Of a stretch of DNA of 64,000 nucleotides, positions 9,691 through 18,702 are shown in pieces (the first letter of the stretch is position 1; every line of letters starts with the position of its first letter). Origin of the DNA: Rhizobium ruizarguesonis (lineage in GTDB: Bacteria > Pseudomonadota > Alphaproteobacteria > Rhizobiales > Rhizobiaceae); the NCBI RefSeq assembly GCF_012349115.1, contig NZ_PQIG01000064.1, positions 1 to 64,000 of the forward strand, in the 5' to 3' direction. The position numbers and the translations under genes are program-made. The notes under the pieces were generated by a model, which saw only the letters and a list, made by a program, of their open reading frames with translations, was not told the DNA's origin and ran no database searches.

Positions 9691-10971
9691 TTAGAACTTG
9701 ATCTTTAGGCTCGTCGACAGCGCAGCGACCAGGTCGTTGTCAAAGGAATAGGAGACATCATCTCCAAACGTGACGCCGTTCTGGGTCACAACGCCGGACG
9801 AACCGCTCGTCAACACGCCCACGGCACCGGCAACGCGCCATTCGATATGTTCGGTCGGCGTGAAGGCTGCACCGAGCCCCAGCGTCCAGCTATCGGTCTG
9901 CGCGCCATAGCCCTGGCTGGTGCCGCGATCCCAAGTGAGGCTGACTGCACCTGCCCACTGTTCGTTGAATTTGTGGCCAACACCACCGGTGATGGTCCAA
10001 CCGTCCTGGTAAAGAAGGTCGAGCGACGTCAGCTCCGTCGCACCGCCGGAGGTGCAGGCGACTAAGCCCTTGGTCGATTTTGGGCAGAAAGGCACGGACT
10101 GCAGGACACTCCAGTTCGTCCACTTAACCGATCCGAAGGCGAGCCAATCCGGAGCGATACCGCTTTGCAACTTAAGCTCAAGCGAATCCGGCGCTTCGGC
10201 AGAGCCGAAGACATCCGTGACCCTTCCATAAGGAGCGCCATTCAGCGGTGCAAATGGTGCAGTCACCTGCGTCAGATCCACCGTACCGGTCAGATTGTCG
10301 TACTTTACGCGGCTGTTATAGACGAGGCTTGCTCGCATTGCATATTCCGGAATCTCGTAGGCGAGACCGGCGCGCCAGCCCCAGCCACTATCTTCGAGAT
10401 CGAGGCGGCCGACGCCGTTGCCGGTACCGACCAGAAGCGGAACGGTTGAAACCAGACGTTCCTTGAAGCCTTCGACTTCCTGATAGAAAGCGCCGCCGAT
10501 GAAGCGAAGCTGCCCAGGGCCGACATCAAAACGATAGGAGCAGGTGCCGCCATAGTTGCGGGTTTTGATCTCTGTCTCAATGTTATTGTTGGCACCGGCC
10601 CAGTTCAGACCGGGGTCGGTATGCCCGCCGAAGGGCTCTGAATAGTCGACCAGGCAGTCGATTGCATCGCCAAAACCAGCCTTAAAGCCAATATAAGGGA
10701 TGGTGTAATTTGAGGTATCGTCCGCGGTGTTTGGACGGCTGTTCAGATTGCCACCGCCTGGAGATGTCGACGTATCCGTATCTCGGACGTCCTTCAGCTT
10801 GCGCTGCGGCGTGACGTAGGTGACGCCCGACTGAAACGAGAAAGGCGACGTATCGAACAGCTGATCGATGTTATAGCCGCCACGCTCCAGACCGCCGGCG
10901 AAGGACGGCGATGCAAGCGACGAAAAAAGAACGAGCGACGTTACGCCCTTGGAAAACCTACGCGATGCCAT
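9691..10971 (-). CDS. outer membrane protein, OmpP1/FadL/TodX family
   Basis: A 426-residue outer-membrane beta-barrel with a signal peptide (about 1-25, ending SPSFAGG) and the C-terminal aromatic residue (LKIKF) expected of outer-membrane proteins. The FadL pattern is visible in the N-terminal YVTPQRKLKD segment, the alternating barrel strands, and motifs such as WTITGGVGHKFNEQW and SLTWDRGTSQGYG. FadL proteins carry long-chain fatty acids or other hydrophobic compounds across the outer membrane; the substrate here is unknown. The gene is monocistronic, with its own terminator and an intergenic palindrome pair upstream that could be an operator. Confidence 0.85.
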   Translation of the reverse strand: MASRRFSKGVTSLVLFSSLASPSFAGGLERGGYNIDQLFDTSPFSFQSGVTYVTPQRKLKDVRDTDTSTSPGGGNLNSRPNTADDTSNYTIPYIGFKAGFGDAIDCLVDYSEPFGGHTDPGLNWAGANNNIETEIKTRNYGGTCSYRFDVGPGQLRFIGGAFYQEVEGFKERLVSTVPLLVGTGNGVGRLDLEDSGWGWRAGLAYEIPEYAMRASLVYNSRVKYDNLTGTVDLTQVTAPFAPLNGAPYGRVTDVFGSAEAPDSLELKLQSGIAPDWLAFGSVKWTNWSVLQSVPFCPKSTKGLVACTSGGATELTSLDLLYQDGWTITGGVGHKFNEQWAGAVSLTWDRGTSQGYGAQTDSWTLGLGAAFTPTEHIEWRVAGAVGVLTSGSSGVVTQNGVTFGDDVSYSFDNDLVAALSTSLKIKF

Positions 10972-11070
10972 TGTGTCTCCCCCACTACAGCAGTTGATGT
11001 GACGACACAGTGTAAGTGTTCGCCGGAAATGGCAACGCGCCCCACGGCAGCGCCTCTAACCATTGTGACT

Positions 11071-11104
11071 GTCAATTTACGTAAAGAAATTGACGGACAC
11101 GTCA
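11071..11104. promoter_or_regulatory. overlapping inverted repeats upstream of the FadL-type gene
   Basis: GTCAATTT and AAATTGAC form a perfect 8-bp inverted repeat with an 8-base spacer (11071-11094). Immediately after, TGACG-GACA-CGTCA (11091-11104) forms a second one that shares the TGAC. They lie 100-133 bases before the start of the minus-strand porin gene. This looks like an operator for a dimeric repressor, possibly of the TetR type that controls fatty-acid genes; no regulator gene is adjacent. Confidence 0.45.
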
Positions 11105-11309
11105 AAAAATCTGGTTAATAAAATTTTATTCCGAGCTTAGTGCTCTCAGATGCGCTTTTTTGGGTTTTCATTCCAAATATTGCAGAAGCTGTATCAATCC
11201 GACAACAGTGGCAGTTTTCGCCAGCTGGATGCCCGTTCAGCCACAATCCACAGGCTCCGCGCCTGAAACTGGCCGTTTTCACGACCGAATCGCGCGCGCC
11301 CAGAACGAC

Positions 11310-11341
11310 AAAAAGACGCGCCGGCAGAGGGCGCGTCTTTG
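11310..11341 (-). terminator. terminator of valS
   Basis: AAAGACGCGCC and GGCGCGTCTTT form an 11-bp stem 31 bases beyond the valS stop codon, followed on the minus strand by T residues. Confidence 0.85.
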
Positions 11342-11371
11342 AAATAACTTACCAAAATGGGTCGGTGAAAC

Positions 11372-14215
11372 TTACCCGGCTTCGCTCACCCTGGAAAGAG
11401 CGATCCTCAAGCTTGCGATCTGACCCTTCAGTTCCTCGAGGCGATCACGCTCGGCCTCGACCACTTCGGGATTGGCGTTGGCGACGAACTTCTCGTTGGA
11501 GAGCTTGCCGTCGATGCGGGAGATCTCGCCCTCCATCTTGGCAATCGCTTTTTCCAGACGAGCCTTTTCGGCGGAAAGGTCGATCAGCTTGCCGAGCGGC
11601 AGGCAGATGGTGGCCTCGGCGACGACGATCTGAGCGGCACCCTTGGGCGCATCGTCAGCCAGCGATATCGCCTCGACGCGCGCAAGGCGCTTGATGGCGG
11701 CGTCGTGGCGGAACAGCCGTTCACGCGTCAGGTTGTTGGCCTTGACGACGACGAGCGGGGCTGTCGCCGACGGCGGCACATTCATTTCGGCGCGCACCGA
11801 GCGGATGCCGGAAACGAGGTCGATCAACCAGTTGATCTCGTCGGCCGCCCCGTCGTCGGCATAGGACGGCGCCGGCCATTCGGCATGGCAGACCAATGTG
11901 TCGCGCTCTTTGCCTTCGCCTGCCGTATGCGCCCAAAGCTCTTCGGTCATGAAGGGCATGAAGGGATGCAACAGCTTGTAGATCTCTTCGAGAATATAAG
12001 CGCTACAGGCCTGGGCTTCAGCCTTGGCGCCCTCGTCTTCGCCATTGAAGACCGGCTTCAAGAGCTCGAGATACCAGTCGCAGACCTCGTTCCAGACGAA
12101 GCGATAGAGCGCGCCGGCAGCATCGTTGAAGCGGAAGGCTTCGAGTGCTTCCGTAACGTCACGTTCCGTACGGGCAAGTTCCGTCAGGATCCAGCGGTTG
12201 ATGGTGAGTTCGGCGGCCTCGGGCACGAAATGCGGGTCGCTCTTCGCGCCGTTCATCTCGGCGAAGCGCGTGGCGTTCCAGAGCTTGGTGCCGAAATTCC
12301 GGTAGCCGGCGATGCGGGCCGGATCGAGCTTCACGTCGCGGCCCTGCGCCGCCATGATCGCCAAGGTGAACCGCAGCGCGTCGGCGCCGTATTCGTCGAT
12401 CAGTTCCAAGGGATCGATGACGTTGCCCTTCGACTTCGACATCTTCTGCCCATTCTTGTCGCGCACCAGCGCGTGAATGTAGATCGTGTGGAATGGCTCG
12501 ACGGGATCGCCATTTTCATCTTTCATGAAATGCAGGCCCATCTGCATCATACGAACAACCCAGAACGGGATGATATCGAAACCGGTGACGAGAACGTTGG
12601 TCGGGTAATAACGCGCCAGTTCCGGTGTCTGCTCCGGCCAGCCGAGCGTCGAGAAGGGCCAGAGTGCTGAGGAGAACCAGGTGTCGAGCACGTCCTCGTC
12701 ACGCGTCAGGATCTCGCCCGGCTTGAAGTTTTCAAGCAGGTCCTCAACATAGGCCTTCATCGGCCCCTCATGCGAGAGGTAGTGCTGGATCGCCGCCTGC
12801 AGCGCCTCTTCCTCGGTCTGTTCGACGAAGACTTGACCATCTGGGCCATACCAGGCGGGGATCTGATGCCCCCACCAGAGCTGGCGGGAAATACACCACG
12901 GCTCGATGTTTTCCAGCCAGTTGAAATAGGTATTTTCCCAATTCCTGGGAATAAACCTGGTTCTTCCCTCGCGAACGGATTCCAGCGCGGGTTGCCCCAA
13001 TGTCTTGTTGTCGACAAACCATTGTTCGGTCAGCCGCGGCTCGATCGGCACGCCGCCGCGATCGCCGTGCGGGACCATGTGCTTGTGCGGTTCGATCTTG
13101 TCGAGAAGACCCGCCTCTTCGAAAATCTCGACGATGACCTTGCGCGCATAGAAACGGTCCTGCCCTTCCAGACGGTCCCAGGCGCCATGCAGCGCCGCCG
13201 GATTGTCGAGACCTTCGAGGAACTCCTCGTTCTCCTTGATGGCAATCGTGCCATCGATATTCATGATGTTGATAGATTGCAGGCCTGCGCGCTTGCCGAC
13301 CTCGAAGTCGTTGAAATCATGCGCAGGCGTGATTTTCACCGCCCCCGTGCCAGCCGTCGGGTCGGCATAGGAGTCGGCGACGATCGGAACCTTGCGGCCG
13401 ACGATCGGCAGGATGACATGCTTGCCGACGACCGGCTCATAACGCTCGTCTTCGGGGTTCACGGCAATGCCGGTATCGCCCAGCATCGTCTCGGGTCGCG
13501 TCGTCGCGACGACGATATAGTCGCGTGTCTCGAATTGAGTCGGCTTGCCTTCCTCATCGAAGGCAATCGGATATTGATAGGTGACGCCCGGCTCGAGCGG
13601 ATAGCGCAGATGCCAGAGATGGCCCTTCACCTCGTGCTGCTCGACCTCCATGTCGGAAATAGCAGTCAGGAGTTTGGGGTCCCAGTTGACGAGACGCTTG
13701 TCCTTGTAGATCAGCCCTTCCTTGTAGAGCGTGACGAAAACTTCGAGAACGGCCTTCGACAGGCCTTCGTCCATGGTGAAACGTTCACGCGACCAGTCGC
13801 ATGACGCACCCAGGCGCTTCAGCTGGTTGAAGATCAGGCCGCCCGATTCAGCCTTCCATTCCCAGACCTTGTCGATGAAGGCTTCGCGGCCCATGTCGCG
13901 GCGGCCCGGCAGTTGCTGTTCCATCAGCTTGCGCTCGACGACCATCTGCGTGGCGATGCCGGCGTGGTCCATACCCGGCTGCCAGAGCACGTCCTTGCCG
14001 CGCATGCGCTCGAAGCGCACCAGGATGTCCTGCAGCGTGTTGTTCAGCGCATGGCCCATGTGCAGCGAACCGGTGACATTCGGCGGCGGGATCACGATGG
14101 TGAAGGTCTCGGCCCCGGCTTTGGCGTTCGCGCCGGCGCGGAAAGCGTCCGCCTCATCCCATATCGCGGCGATTTTCGGTTCGACGGCGGCGGAATCATA
14201 GGTCTTGTCGAGCAT
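11372..14215 (-). CDS. valS: valyl-tRNA synthetase
   Basis: A 947-residue class I synthetase that charges tRNA-Val and edits mischarged threonine. Features in order: PPPNVTGSLHMGHAL with the HIGH-type HMGH (about 44-58), the WQPGMDHAGIATQ motif, a CP1 editing domain (about 200-350), KMSKSKGNVIDP near 560, an anticodon-binding helical domain, and a C-terminal coiled-coil arm (LSAEKARLEKAIAKMEGEIS). Full length, with its own terminator. It follows popZ on the same strand, an order common in alphaproteobacteria. Confidence 0.97.
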   Translation of the reverse strand: MLDKTYDSAAVEPKIAAIWDEADAFRAGANAKAGAETFTIVIPPPNVTGSLHMGHALNNTLQDILVRFERMRGKDVLWQPGMDHAGIATQMVVERKLMEQQLPGRRDMGREAFIDKVWEWKAESGGLIFNQLKRLGASCDWSRERFTMDEGLSKAVLEVFVTLYKEGLIYKDKRLVNWDPKLLTAISDMEVEQHEVKGHLWHLRYPLEPGVTYQYPIAFDEEGKPTQFETRDYIVVATTRPETMLGDTGIAVNPEDERYEPVVGKHVILPIVGRKVPIVADSYADPTAGTGAVKITPAHDFNDFEVGKRAGLQSINIMNIDGTIAIKENEEFLEGLDNPAALHGAWDRLEGQDRFYARKVIVEIFEEAGLLDKIEPHKHMVPHGDRGGVPIEPRLTEQWFVDNKTLGQPALESVREGRTRFIPRNWENTYFNWLENIEPWCISRQLWWGHQIPAWYGPDGQVFVEQTEEEALQAAIQHYLSHEGPMKAYVEDLLENFKPGEILTRDEDVLDTWFSSALWPFSTLGWPEQTPELARYYPTNVLVTGFDIIPFWVVRMMQMGLHFMKDENGDPVEPFHTIYIHALVRDKNGQKMSKSKGNVIDPLELIDEYGADALRFTLAIMAAQGRDVKLDPARIAGYRNFGTKLWNATRFAEMNGAKSDPHFVPEAAELTINRWILTELARTERDVTEALEAFRFNDAAGALYRFVWNEVCDWYLELLKPVFNGEDEGAKAEAQACSAYILEEIYKLLHPFMPFMTEELWAHTAGEGKERDTLVCHAEWPAPSYADDGAADEINWLIDLVSGIRSVRAEMNVPPSATAPLVVVKANNLTRERLFRHDAAIKRLARVEAISLADDAPKGAAQIVVAEATICLPLGKLIDLSAEKARLEKAIAKMEGEISRIDGKLSNEKFVANANPEVVEAERDRLEELKGQIASLRIALSRVSEAG

Positions 14216-14280
14216 TTTCTGACCAATTTCGAGGTTCGAGGATGGCCGTTTGTAAATAGGATGGTCACGGCCAAGTCAAT

Positions 14281-14313
14281 AAAAAAGCCGCCCCGGAGAC
14301 CGGAGCGGCTTTT
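14281..14313 (-). terminator. terminator of popZ
   Basis: AAAAGCCGC and GCGGCTTTT bracket a GC-rich hairpin directly after the popZ stop. On the minus strand a TTTTTT tract follows, so valS downstream is probably transcribed separately or by read-through. Confidence 0.8.
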
Positions 14314-14331
14314 CAGGAAAAAGCAATCCGA

Positions 14332-15201
14332 TCAGCGGCGCGGGCCGCGGGCCACGCGCTCGATTTCCTCGCGCACCAACCGCTCGACCAGTGTCGGCAG
14401 ATTATCATCCAGCCATTCGCGCAGCATCGGGCGCAGCATGTCCTCTGCGATCTCGTCCAGCGAGCGGCGCTCGGCACCGTCGATCGCCGCGGCGAGTTCC
14501 TCGAAGGAGCGGCTGATCTGCAGGCCGGCATCCTCCGAAAGCAGCGTCGGCTGGACCTCGTCCATAACGCTCGGCAGGAAACGGTCGGTCGACGACTGAG
14601 CGGGTTCCAAAGCCGGCAGCACTGTTTCGATAGCAGGCGCTGGCTCGGCGACCGCCACCTCAGGCGTTTCCATAACGACCGGCTCGGCCGGCTGCTGGAT
14701 CGCAACATGCTGAACGGGCGCTGCGGCAGCCGCGAAAACAGGCTGCGCCTGCTGCGGCTGTGGTGCCGCGGCACGCGGCGCTTCCGGCATCACGGCCGGC
14801 TGCGGTTCGGGCTGGCGGAAACCGCTCGGAATTTCGCGCAGCGCCTGACCGGCTTGCACGGCGCTGCGCTCGGAGGCAGCGCGCACGCGGGCGGCGACAT
14901 CGGCAAGCGACAGCGCGCGGGCCGGCACTTCTGCTTCGGGAGCTGTGCCGGCCGAATTGGCGGCGACGAAACGCGGATCGGAGGAGCGCATGACCGGTTC
15001 GGGGAACTCCACGCCGGCATAGGTGTCGTCGACCGTCAGATGAATTTCGGAGCTGTTGTCATCCTCGTCGGCGCCGTAGACCGGCGGCAGGGATGCGGAA
15101 ATCGCCTTGCCGGCGCCGGGCTCATTGCTTTCGATGATCTGGCGGATGGAGGCCAGAATTTCTTCCATGGACGGTTCACGCGCTACACTTGGCTGAGCCA
15201 T
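14332..15201 (-). CDS. popZ: polar organizing protein PopZ (DUF2497)
   Basis: A 289-residue protein with the two conserved ends of PopZ: an N-terminal helix (SMEEILASIRQIIES, about 11-25) that recruits client proteins, and a C-terminal oligomerisation region (DEIAEDMLRPMLREWLDDNL, then LVREEIERVARG). A long Pro/Ala/Glu-rich disordered linker separates them. PopZ forms polar condensates that anchor chromosome origins and cell-cycle factors in alphaproteobacteria. It lies between an isoaspartyl methyltransferase-like gene and valS. From memory a tolC gene often lies between the methyltransferase gene and popZ; there is none here. Confidence 0.85.
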   Translation of the reverse strand: MAQPSVAREPSMEEILASIRQIIESNEPGAGKAISASLPPVYGADEDDNSSEIHLTVDDTYAGVEFPEPVMRSSDPRFVAANSAGTAPEAEVPARALSLADVAARVRAASERSAVQAGQALREIPSGFRQPEPQPAVMPEAPRAAAPQPQQAQPVFAAAAAPVQHVAIQQPAEPVVMETPEVAVAEPAPAIETVLPALEPAQSSTDRFLPSVMDEVQPTLLSEDAGLQISRSFEELAAAIDGAERRSLDEIAEDMLRPMLREWLDDNLPTLVERLVREEIERVARGPRR

Positions 15202-15484
15202 ATCTATCCCCGTTATTCCAAAACAACGACCGGATGGTGTGGAGCATTCATCCGAATCACCACAACCTTAGAATACCCCAGGCGTGAAAAAAATCATCGC
15301 GAATCAAATGAATGCGGCCATGCACAGTTTTGTTACCTGATGTTTGCCACCCGCTAAGCCTGTTGCAATTTTGCGGCGGAAACATCCCGTGAAACAGAAG
15401 TTGAATCGCATCACATCCACCCGTCCGGCGTGGCGACGTCAGGATAAATGATGTTTGTGAAGGCTTTCCAGCGGCGCGGATAAA
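15202..15484. other. intergenic region upstream of popZ
   Basis: About 283 bp before the next terminator. It is relatively AT-rich near 15270-15370 and must contain the popZ promoter. I see no coding frame with a ribosome site and no remnant of a tolC gene. Confidence 0.5.
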
Positions 15485-15509
15485 AAACGGGCGCCGATGG
15501 CGCCCGTCG
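15485..15509 (-). terminator. terminator of the methyltransferase-like gene
   Basis: ACGGGCGCC and GGCGCCCGT pair around a short loop, followed on the minus strand by TTTTTTA, 27 bases past the stop codon. Confidence 0.85.
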
Positions 15510-15534
15510 CTGAATTTCATCGACAAGAACGATG

Positions 15535-16200
15535 TCAGAAAACGAATTCGCGCGCCTTGGCGAAGCCAGGCAGTGGCTTGACCGAGGCATTGAAGAAGAC
15601 GTTTTCCGAAATGGCGCCGCGCTCCGCGACGAAGACCTTGGCGCGGGCGGCATTGCCGTAACCTTCGACCGTGATCAGACGGCCACCATCGCGCAATTGA
15701 CCGAGAAGGGCGGCCGGAACCTCTTCGACCGCGCCGTTGATGAAGATCAGATCATAGGGAGCGCCGGCAGCGTAGCCCTTTTCGAGCGGGCCGGTCACGA
15801 CTTCGACTTTGGCGTAGCCGGCCATCTGCGCCTTCGCTTCAGTGGCTAGTGTCTCGTCACATTCAAGCGCGATGACGGAGCCGGCAATGATCGACAGCAG
15901 CGCCGATGTGTAACCCGTGCCGCAACCGACTTCGAGCACGAAATCATCCTTGGTGATCGCGGCCAGTTGCAGCAGCTTGGCGAGCGGCGACGCCTCCATC
16001 AGGAAGCGGGCCGGCTTTCCCGGTGCGGCTACGGAGATCTCGACATCGTTGTCGATATAAGCCAGCAGCTTCGCCTTCTCCGGCACAAAGGCCTCACGCG
16101 GCACCGTGAGAAACGCCGTCAGCACGGAATGCGAGGTAACGTCCGTCGTGCGAACCTGGGTATCGACCATCTTTGCGCGCGCTGCTTCGAAATCCATCAT
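15535..16200 (-). CDS. protein-L-isoaspartate O-methyltransferase family protein
   Basis: A 221-residue SAM-dependent methyltransferase of the PCMT family. Visible are the N-terminal region (MVDTQVRTTDVTSHSVL..PREAFVP), the SAM-binding motif VLEVGCGTGYTSALLS (about 88-103) and the post-motif ECDE. Classical Pcm repairs isoaspartyl residues in ageing proteins. This subgroup is shorter at the active-site region and may have another substrate, so I give no gene symbol. A good ribosome site (GAGAGG) precedes the ATG-ATG start. It has its own terminator. Confidence 0.85.
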   Translation of the reverse strand: MMDFEAARAKMVDTQVRTTDVTSHSVLTAFLTVPREAFVPEKAKLLAYIDNDVEISVAAPGKPARFLMEASPLAKLLQLAAITKDDFVLEVGCGTGYTSALLSIIAGSVIALECDETLATEAKAQMAGYAKVEVVTGPLEKGYAAGAPYDLIFINGAVEEVPAALLGQLRDGGRLITVEGYGNAARAKVFVAERGAISENVFFNASVKPLPGFAKAREFVF

Positions 16201-16408
16201 GTCCTCTCGCTCTTAAAAAGCGGTTCCTGTCCCTCGTCTCTTAATCTCCGCCACGGATGCTTTCAAGGCTTGGCTGCCGCCGGCGAAAAGAATCCGGCCG
16301 GCGCCTCTTCCGTGCCACAGAAGACCGCATGGATGCTGCAACTCCAGCGTGGAACCTTCCGCCCCTTCATGTTATGATTTGCATCGGAGGAAATAGGAGG
16401 AGCAGGCC

Positions 16409-16519
16409 ATGTCTGCGATTTTCGAATATTTCACGCTGTTCGATTTTTTCATCGTCGCAGCGCTGATTGGCATATTCTGCTGCGGGCTGCTGGACGGCGA
16501 AACGACCTGGAGGCGATAG
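16409..16519 (+). CDS. 36-residue single-pass membrane protein
   Basis: An ATG at 16409 with a strong ribosome site (AGGAGGAGCAGGCC) opens a 36-codon frame: N-terminus MSAIFEYFTLFDFFIVAA, one hydrophobic helix (about 8-28), then a charged tail ending GETTWRR. Such short membrane proteins are usually missed by gene callers. No function can be assigned. Support comes from the ribosome site and the membrane-helix pattern. Confidence 0.55.
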   Translation: MSAIFEYFTLFDFFIVAALIGIFCCGLLDGETTWRR

Positions 16520-16701
16520 GGCGCCGAAGCGCCCTCGAGATATCCCCCGCATAACGTCTGCAGCAGTCTCATGCCGGCGGACACGGTTTTTACATGTGCT
16601 CCGTTCGTTTTGAAACAGCGGCGGGCACGTCCAGCCCTCGCTAGCCGCGTGCGCATTAACGTTACGTCAACCATTTTGTTGCAGCGCCCTCACCTTCCGC
16701 T

Positions 16702-17004
16702 ATGGGTGTGCGCATGCAAACCTTTCTGATCCAATCGCGCGGTATAGAAGCCCTTCACTACAACGCCGATGCCCGCCTGCTGCTGATCAAATACAGCAGC
16801 GGCGACATTCGCAGCTTCACCTGCATTTCGCCGCAGGGCATGCGGCGGCTGCTTGGCGCCGGCCCCGAGATCGATGATGGGCCTGAATTGAGCGATCTGG
16901 AATATCAGGCGGAAATCCGCAAGGGCGGCCTGAGGGCGCTCTACCGCCTCACGGGAATCAATCCGTTACAGTTCGATTTTTCGCCCGGCCAGCGGGTCTG
17001 GTAG
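16702..17004 (+). CDS. hypothetical protein with a KTSC-like fold
   Basis: A 100-residue soluble protein. The segment GIEALHYNADARLLLIKYSSG (split here by reading about 10-30) has the strand-turn-strand pattern of KTSC domains, small domains of unknown function found alone or with nucleic-acid enzymes. A second ATG at 16714 is an equally good start, since neither has a clear ribosome site. It shares its fold pattern with the protein at 17410. Function unknown. Confidence 0.6.
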   Translation: MGVRMQTFLIQSRGIEALHYNADARLLLIKYSSGDIRSFTCISPQGMRRLLGAGPEIDDGPELSDLEYQAEIRKGGLRALYRLTGINPLQFDFSPGQRVW

Positions 17005-17073
17005 CATCGAAAACGCCAATGCCGCACCACTGAGCCAGCAGCTTTTCACATAGATATGTCATGTGGAAGATGT

Positions 17074-17147
17074 TGGAGGCCTCGCCCGGAATTGAACCGG
17101 GGTACAAGGATTTGCAGTCCTCTGCGTCACCACTCCGCCACGAGGCC
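17074..17147 (-). tRNA. tRNA-Cys (GCA)
   Basis: On the minus strand the sequence folds as a 74-nt tRNA. The acceptor stem GGCCTCG pairs with CGAGGCC, followed by the discriminator U typical of tRNA-Cys and an encoded CCA. The anticodon loop is CTGCAAA (anticodon GCA), and the T-loop is GGTTCAATTCC. Confidence 0.95.
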
Positions 17148-17409
17148 TCACGCGCTCGTTATCTGAGCCGTGGCGAGCGTTTAGAATGATCGTAAGGAAA
17201 TCGCAAGAGGGCATTTCGGAAAAACGCCATTCCGCCGCTGCCGAAACGGCCCTTTTCCCATCCCGAAACGGCGCGGGCGCAGGCTGGAATTTCCATCGCT
17301 GTGACGATGCCCCATTTCCTGCCAATGATTGTATTTGAAACAAATTCTTGACTTGACTTCGATCATCGTCCGGGCCTCAATTATCCTCGGGAGGGTATAG
17401 GAGCTTGCG

Positions 17410-17748
17410 ATGGATTGGGCTGCCCTCAAATCGAAGCACGTGCGTGCAGCATACGACGCCGAAACCCGGGATCTGCATGTAAAATTCCCCGGTTCTCCGC
17501 CGGTGAAACATGCGGATATCCCACTGCACGTCTACCAGAACCTGCTGGAAACGAATGATCCATACTTCTATTACCAGTACTATATAGCGCCGTCTCGCGT
17601 ATCACAGGGCCGACGACAACCGGTCTCCGTGGCGTCCTACGCGGTGAAGCTCGTCCTCCTCCTTGCCGCCTGCAGCCTGCTGATGGCGACCGGCCTCGAT
17701 CCGGAGCGTGGTGGGATTTTCGAGGAAAGCGAGCTCAGATCCAATTAG
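17410..17748 (+). CDS. KTSC-like domain protein with a C-terminal membrane helix
   Basis: A 112-residue protein. Residues about 8-60 fit the KTSC pattern (KHVRAAYDAETRDLHVKF, then DIPLHVYQNLLETNDPYFYY). A hydrophobic segment (about 77-94, YAVKLVLLLAACSLLMATG) anchors it to the membrane near its C-terminus. The start has a good ribosome site (AGGAGC) and a TTGACT element about 55 bases upstream. Its stop codon overlaps that of the converging gene at 17745. Function unknown. Confidence 0.65.
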   Translation: MDWAALKSKHVRAAYDAETRDLHVKFPGSPPVKHADIPLHVYQNLLETNDPYFYYQYYIAPSRVSQGRRQPVSVASYAVKLVLLLAACSLLMATGLDPERGGIFEESELRSN

Positions 17749-18086
17749 ACGCTAATATGCATGGGCGACACGCCCAGCTCAATCTCAGCGCCTGCGGCAA
17801 GGCGGGTGATTCCCGCGTCGAAATTGTCGCTTCTGTTGTGAGAACGGTAGCGGCGATTGTTCCGCTCGCGGTCGTTACTGCCATCACGCTCATTCCGGCC
17901 GTTGAAATTGCGATAATTGCGAGGTCCGTTGTAGCTGCCGCCTTGACCGTGGTCGACCACGCAGCCTTCGGGACGGCGACAGATGCCGCGAGCGTCAAAA
18001 CCGCGGCTGTCGATGGCTTGGGCCTCGGCGGAAATGCCTGAGAGAAGAGCCGCTGCCGACAGGACGACAACAAAAAATGCCTTCAT
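17745..18086 (-). CDS. small exported protein of unknown function
   Basis: A 113-residue protein with a clear signal peptide (MKAFFVVVLSAAALLSG..AEAQA, cleavage near 24). The mature part is polar, rich in Asn, Arg and Gly, and carries two cysteines (GICRRPEGCVVDHGQ) that could form a disulfide. ATG 18086 is chosen over upstream starts because TGAGGAA precedes it and the signal peptide begins there. A GGAAC-N16-CATT element upstream resembles an EcfG stress promoter. Confidence 0.7.
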   Translation of the reverse strand: MKAFFVVVLSAAALLSGISAEAQAIDSRGFDARGICRRPEGCVVDHGQGGSYNGPRNYRNFNGRNERDGSNDRERNNRRYRSHNRSDNFDAGITRLAAGAEIELGVSPMHISV

Positions 18087-18141
18087 TTCCTCACCTGGAT
18101 CATCGTGACGCAATTTTGCATTTTACATTCCATAAACCACG

Positions 18142-18166
18142 AATGCGAAAGGCGATCCACTGTTCC
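18142..18166 (-). promoter_or_regulatory. candidate EcfG-type stress promoter
   Basis: On the minus strand GGAAC is followed, after exactly 16 bases, by CATT; the EcfG consensus is GGAAC-N16/17-CGTT. It lies about 56 bases upstream of the exported-protein start at 18086. Confidence 0.4.
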
Positions 18167-18181
18167 ACAAAACCCCGACCG

Positions 18182-18499
18182 TCAGTCAGCCGGTCTCCGC
18201 CGCCTGTGCCACCAGACCGCCAGCCGCCGCCGAAGCCGGCGCGCGAACGGTAGATCGTGCGAGAGCACGAGGAAACCGAGCGGCAGCATCCAGAAGCCAA
18301 GGATGGGCAGGAAACCCAACACGCCGCAGAAAATGAGGGCCATGCCGAGTGCCATCCGCGCGATGCGCGAGCGTGGCATGCCGATGCTGAAAGAGCCGAG
18401 CACAAGCCTGCCGCTTGCATGATCGATGCCGAAGCGCACTGCCCGTGCCTTGCGCTTCTCGCCGCCTCTCGTCTCCTGACGATCATTCACGTTTGTCAT
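18182..18499 (-). CDS. small inner-membrane protein, PGPGW-like
   Basis: A 105-residue protein with an arginine-rich N-terminus and two closely spaced hydrophobic segments (about 46-80) around GVLGFLPILGFWMLPLGFLV, ending in a strongly basic tail (ARRLRRRLAVWWHRRRR). The hairpin with a Pro/Gly/Trp turn resembles the PGPGW family of putative transmembrane proteins; the match is by eye. Function unknown. It lies upstream of the exported-protein gene on the same strand. Confidence 0.6.
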   Translation of the reverse strand: MTNVNDRQETRGGEKRKARAVRFGIDHASGRLVLGSFSIGMPRSRIARMALGMALIFCGVLGFLPILGFWMLPLGFLVLSHDLPFARRLRRRLAVWWHRRRRPAD

Positions 18500-18616
18500 T
18501 CCCCAGAGATGGGCGCAGGCATCCCAAATACAAGTTCATTTCATTTTTTTGAAAAAACCGCTTGGCAAATCGGGAAAGCGTTTGTATTAGCCCACTCACA
18601 CCGCGCCAAGCAGTGA

Positions 18617-18691
18617 TCCCTGGTAGCTCAGCGGTAGAGCATTCGACTGTTAATCGACAGGTCGCCGGTTCGAATCCGGCCCGGGGAGCCA
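18617..18691 (+). tRNA. tRNA-Asn (GTT)
   Basis: A 75-nt cloverleaf: acceptor TCCCTGG pairs with CCGGGGA, followed by G and an encoded CCA; D-arm GCTCAGCGGTAGAGC; anticodon loop CTGTTAA (GTT); T-arm CCGGTTCGAATCCGG. A 9-bp inverted repeat (AAGCGCCTG / CAGGCGCTT) begins 12 bases downstream and may end the transcript. Confidence 0.96.
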
Positions 18692-18702
18692 TTTTTCAAG
18701 TT

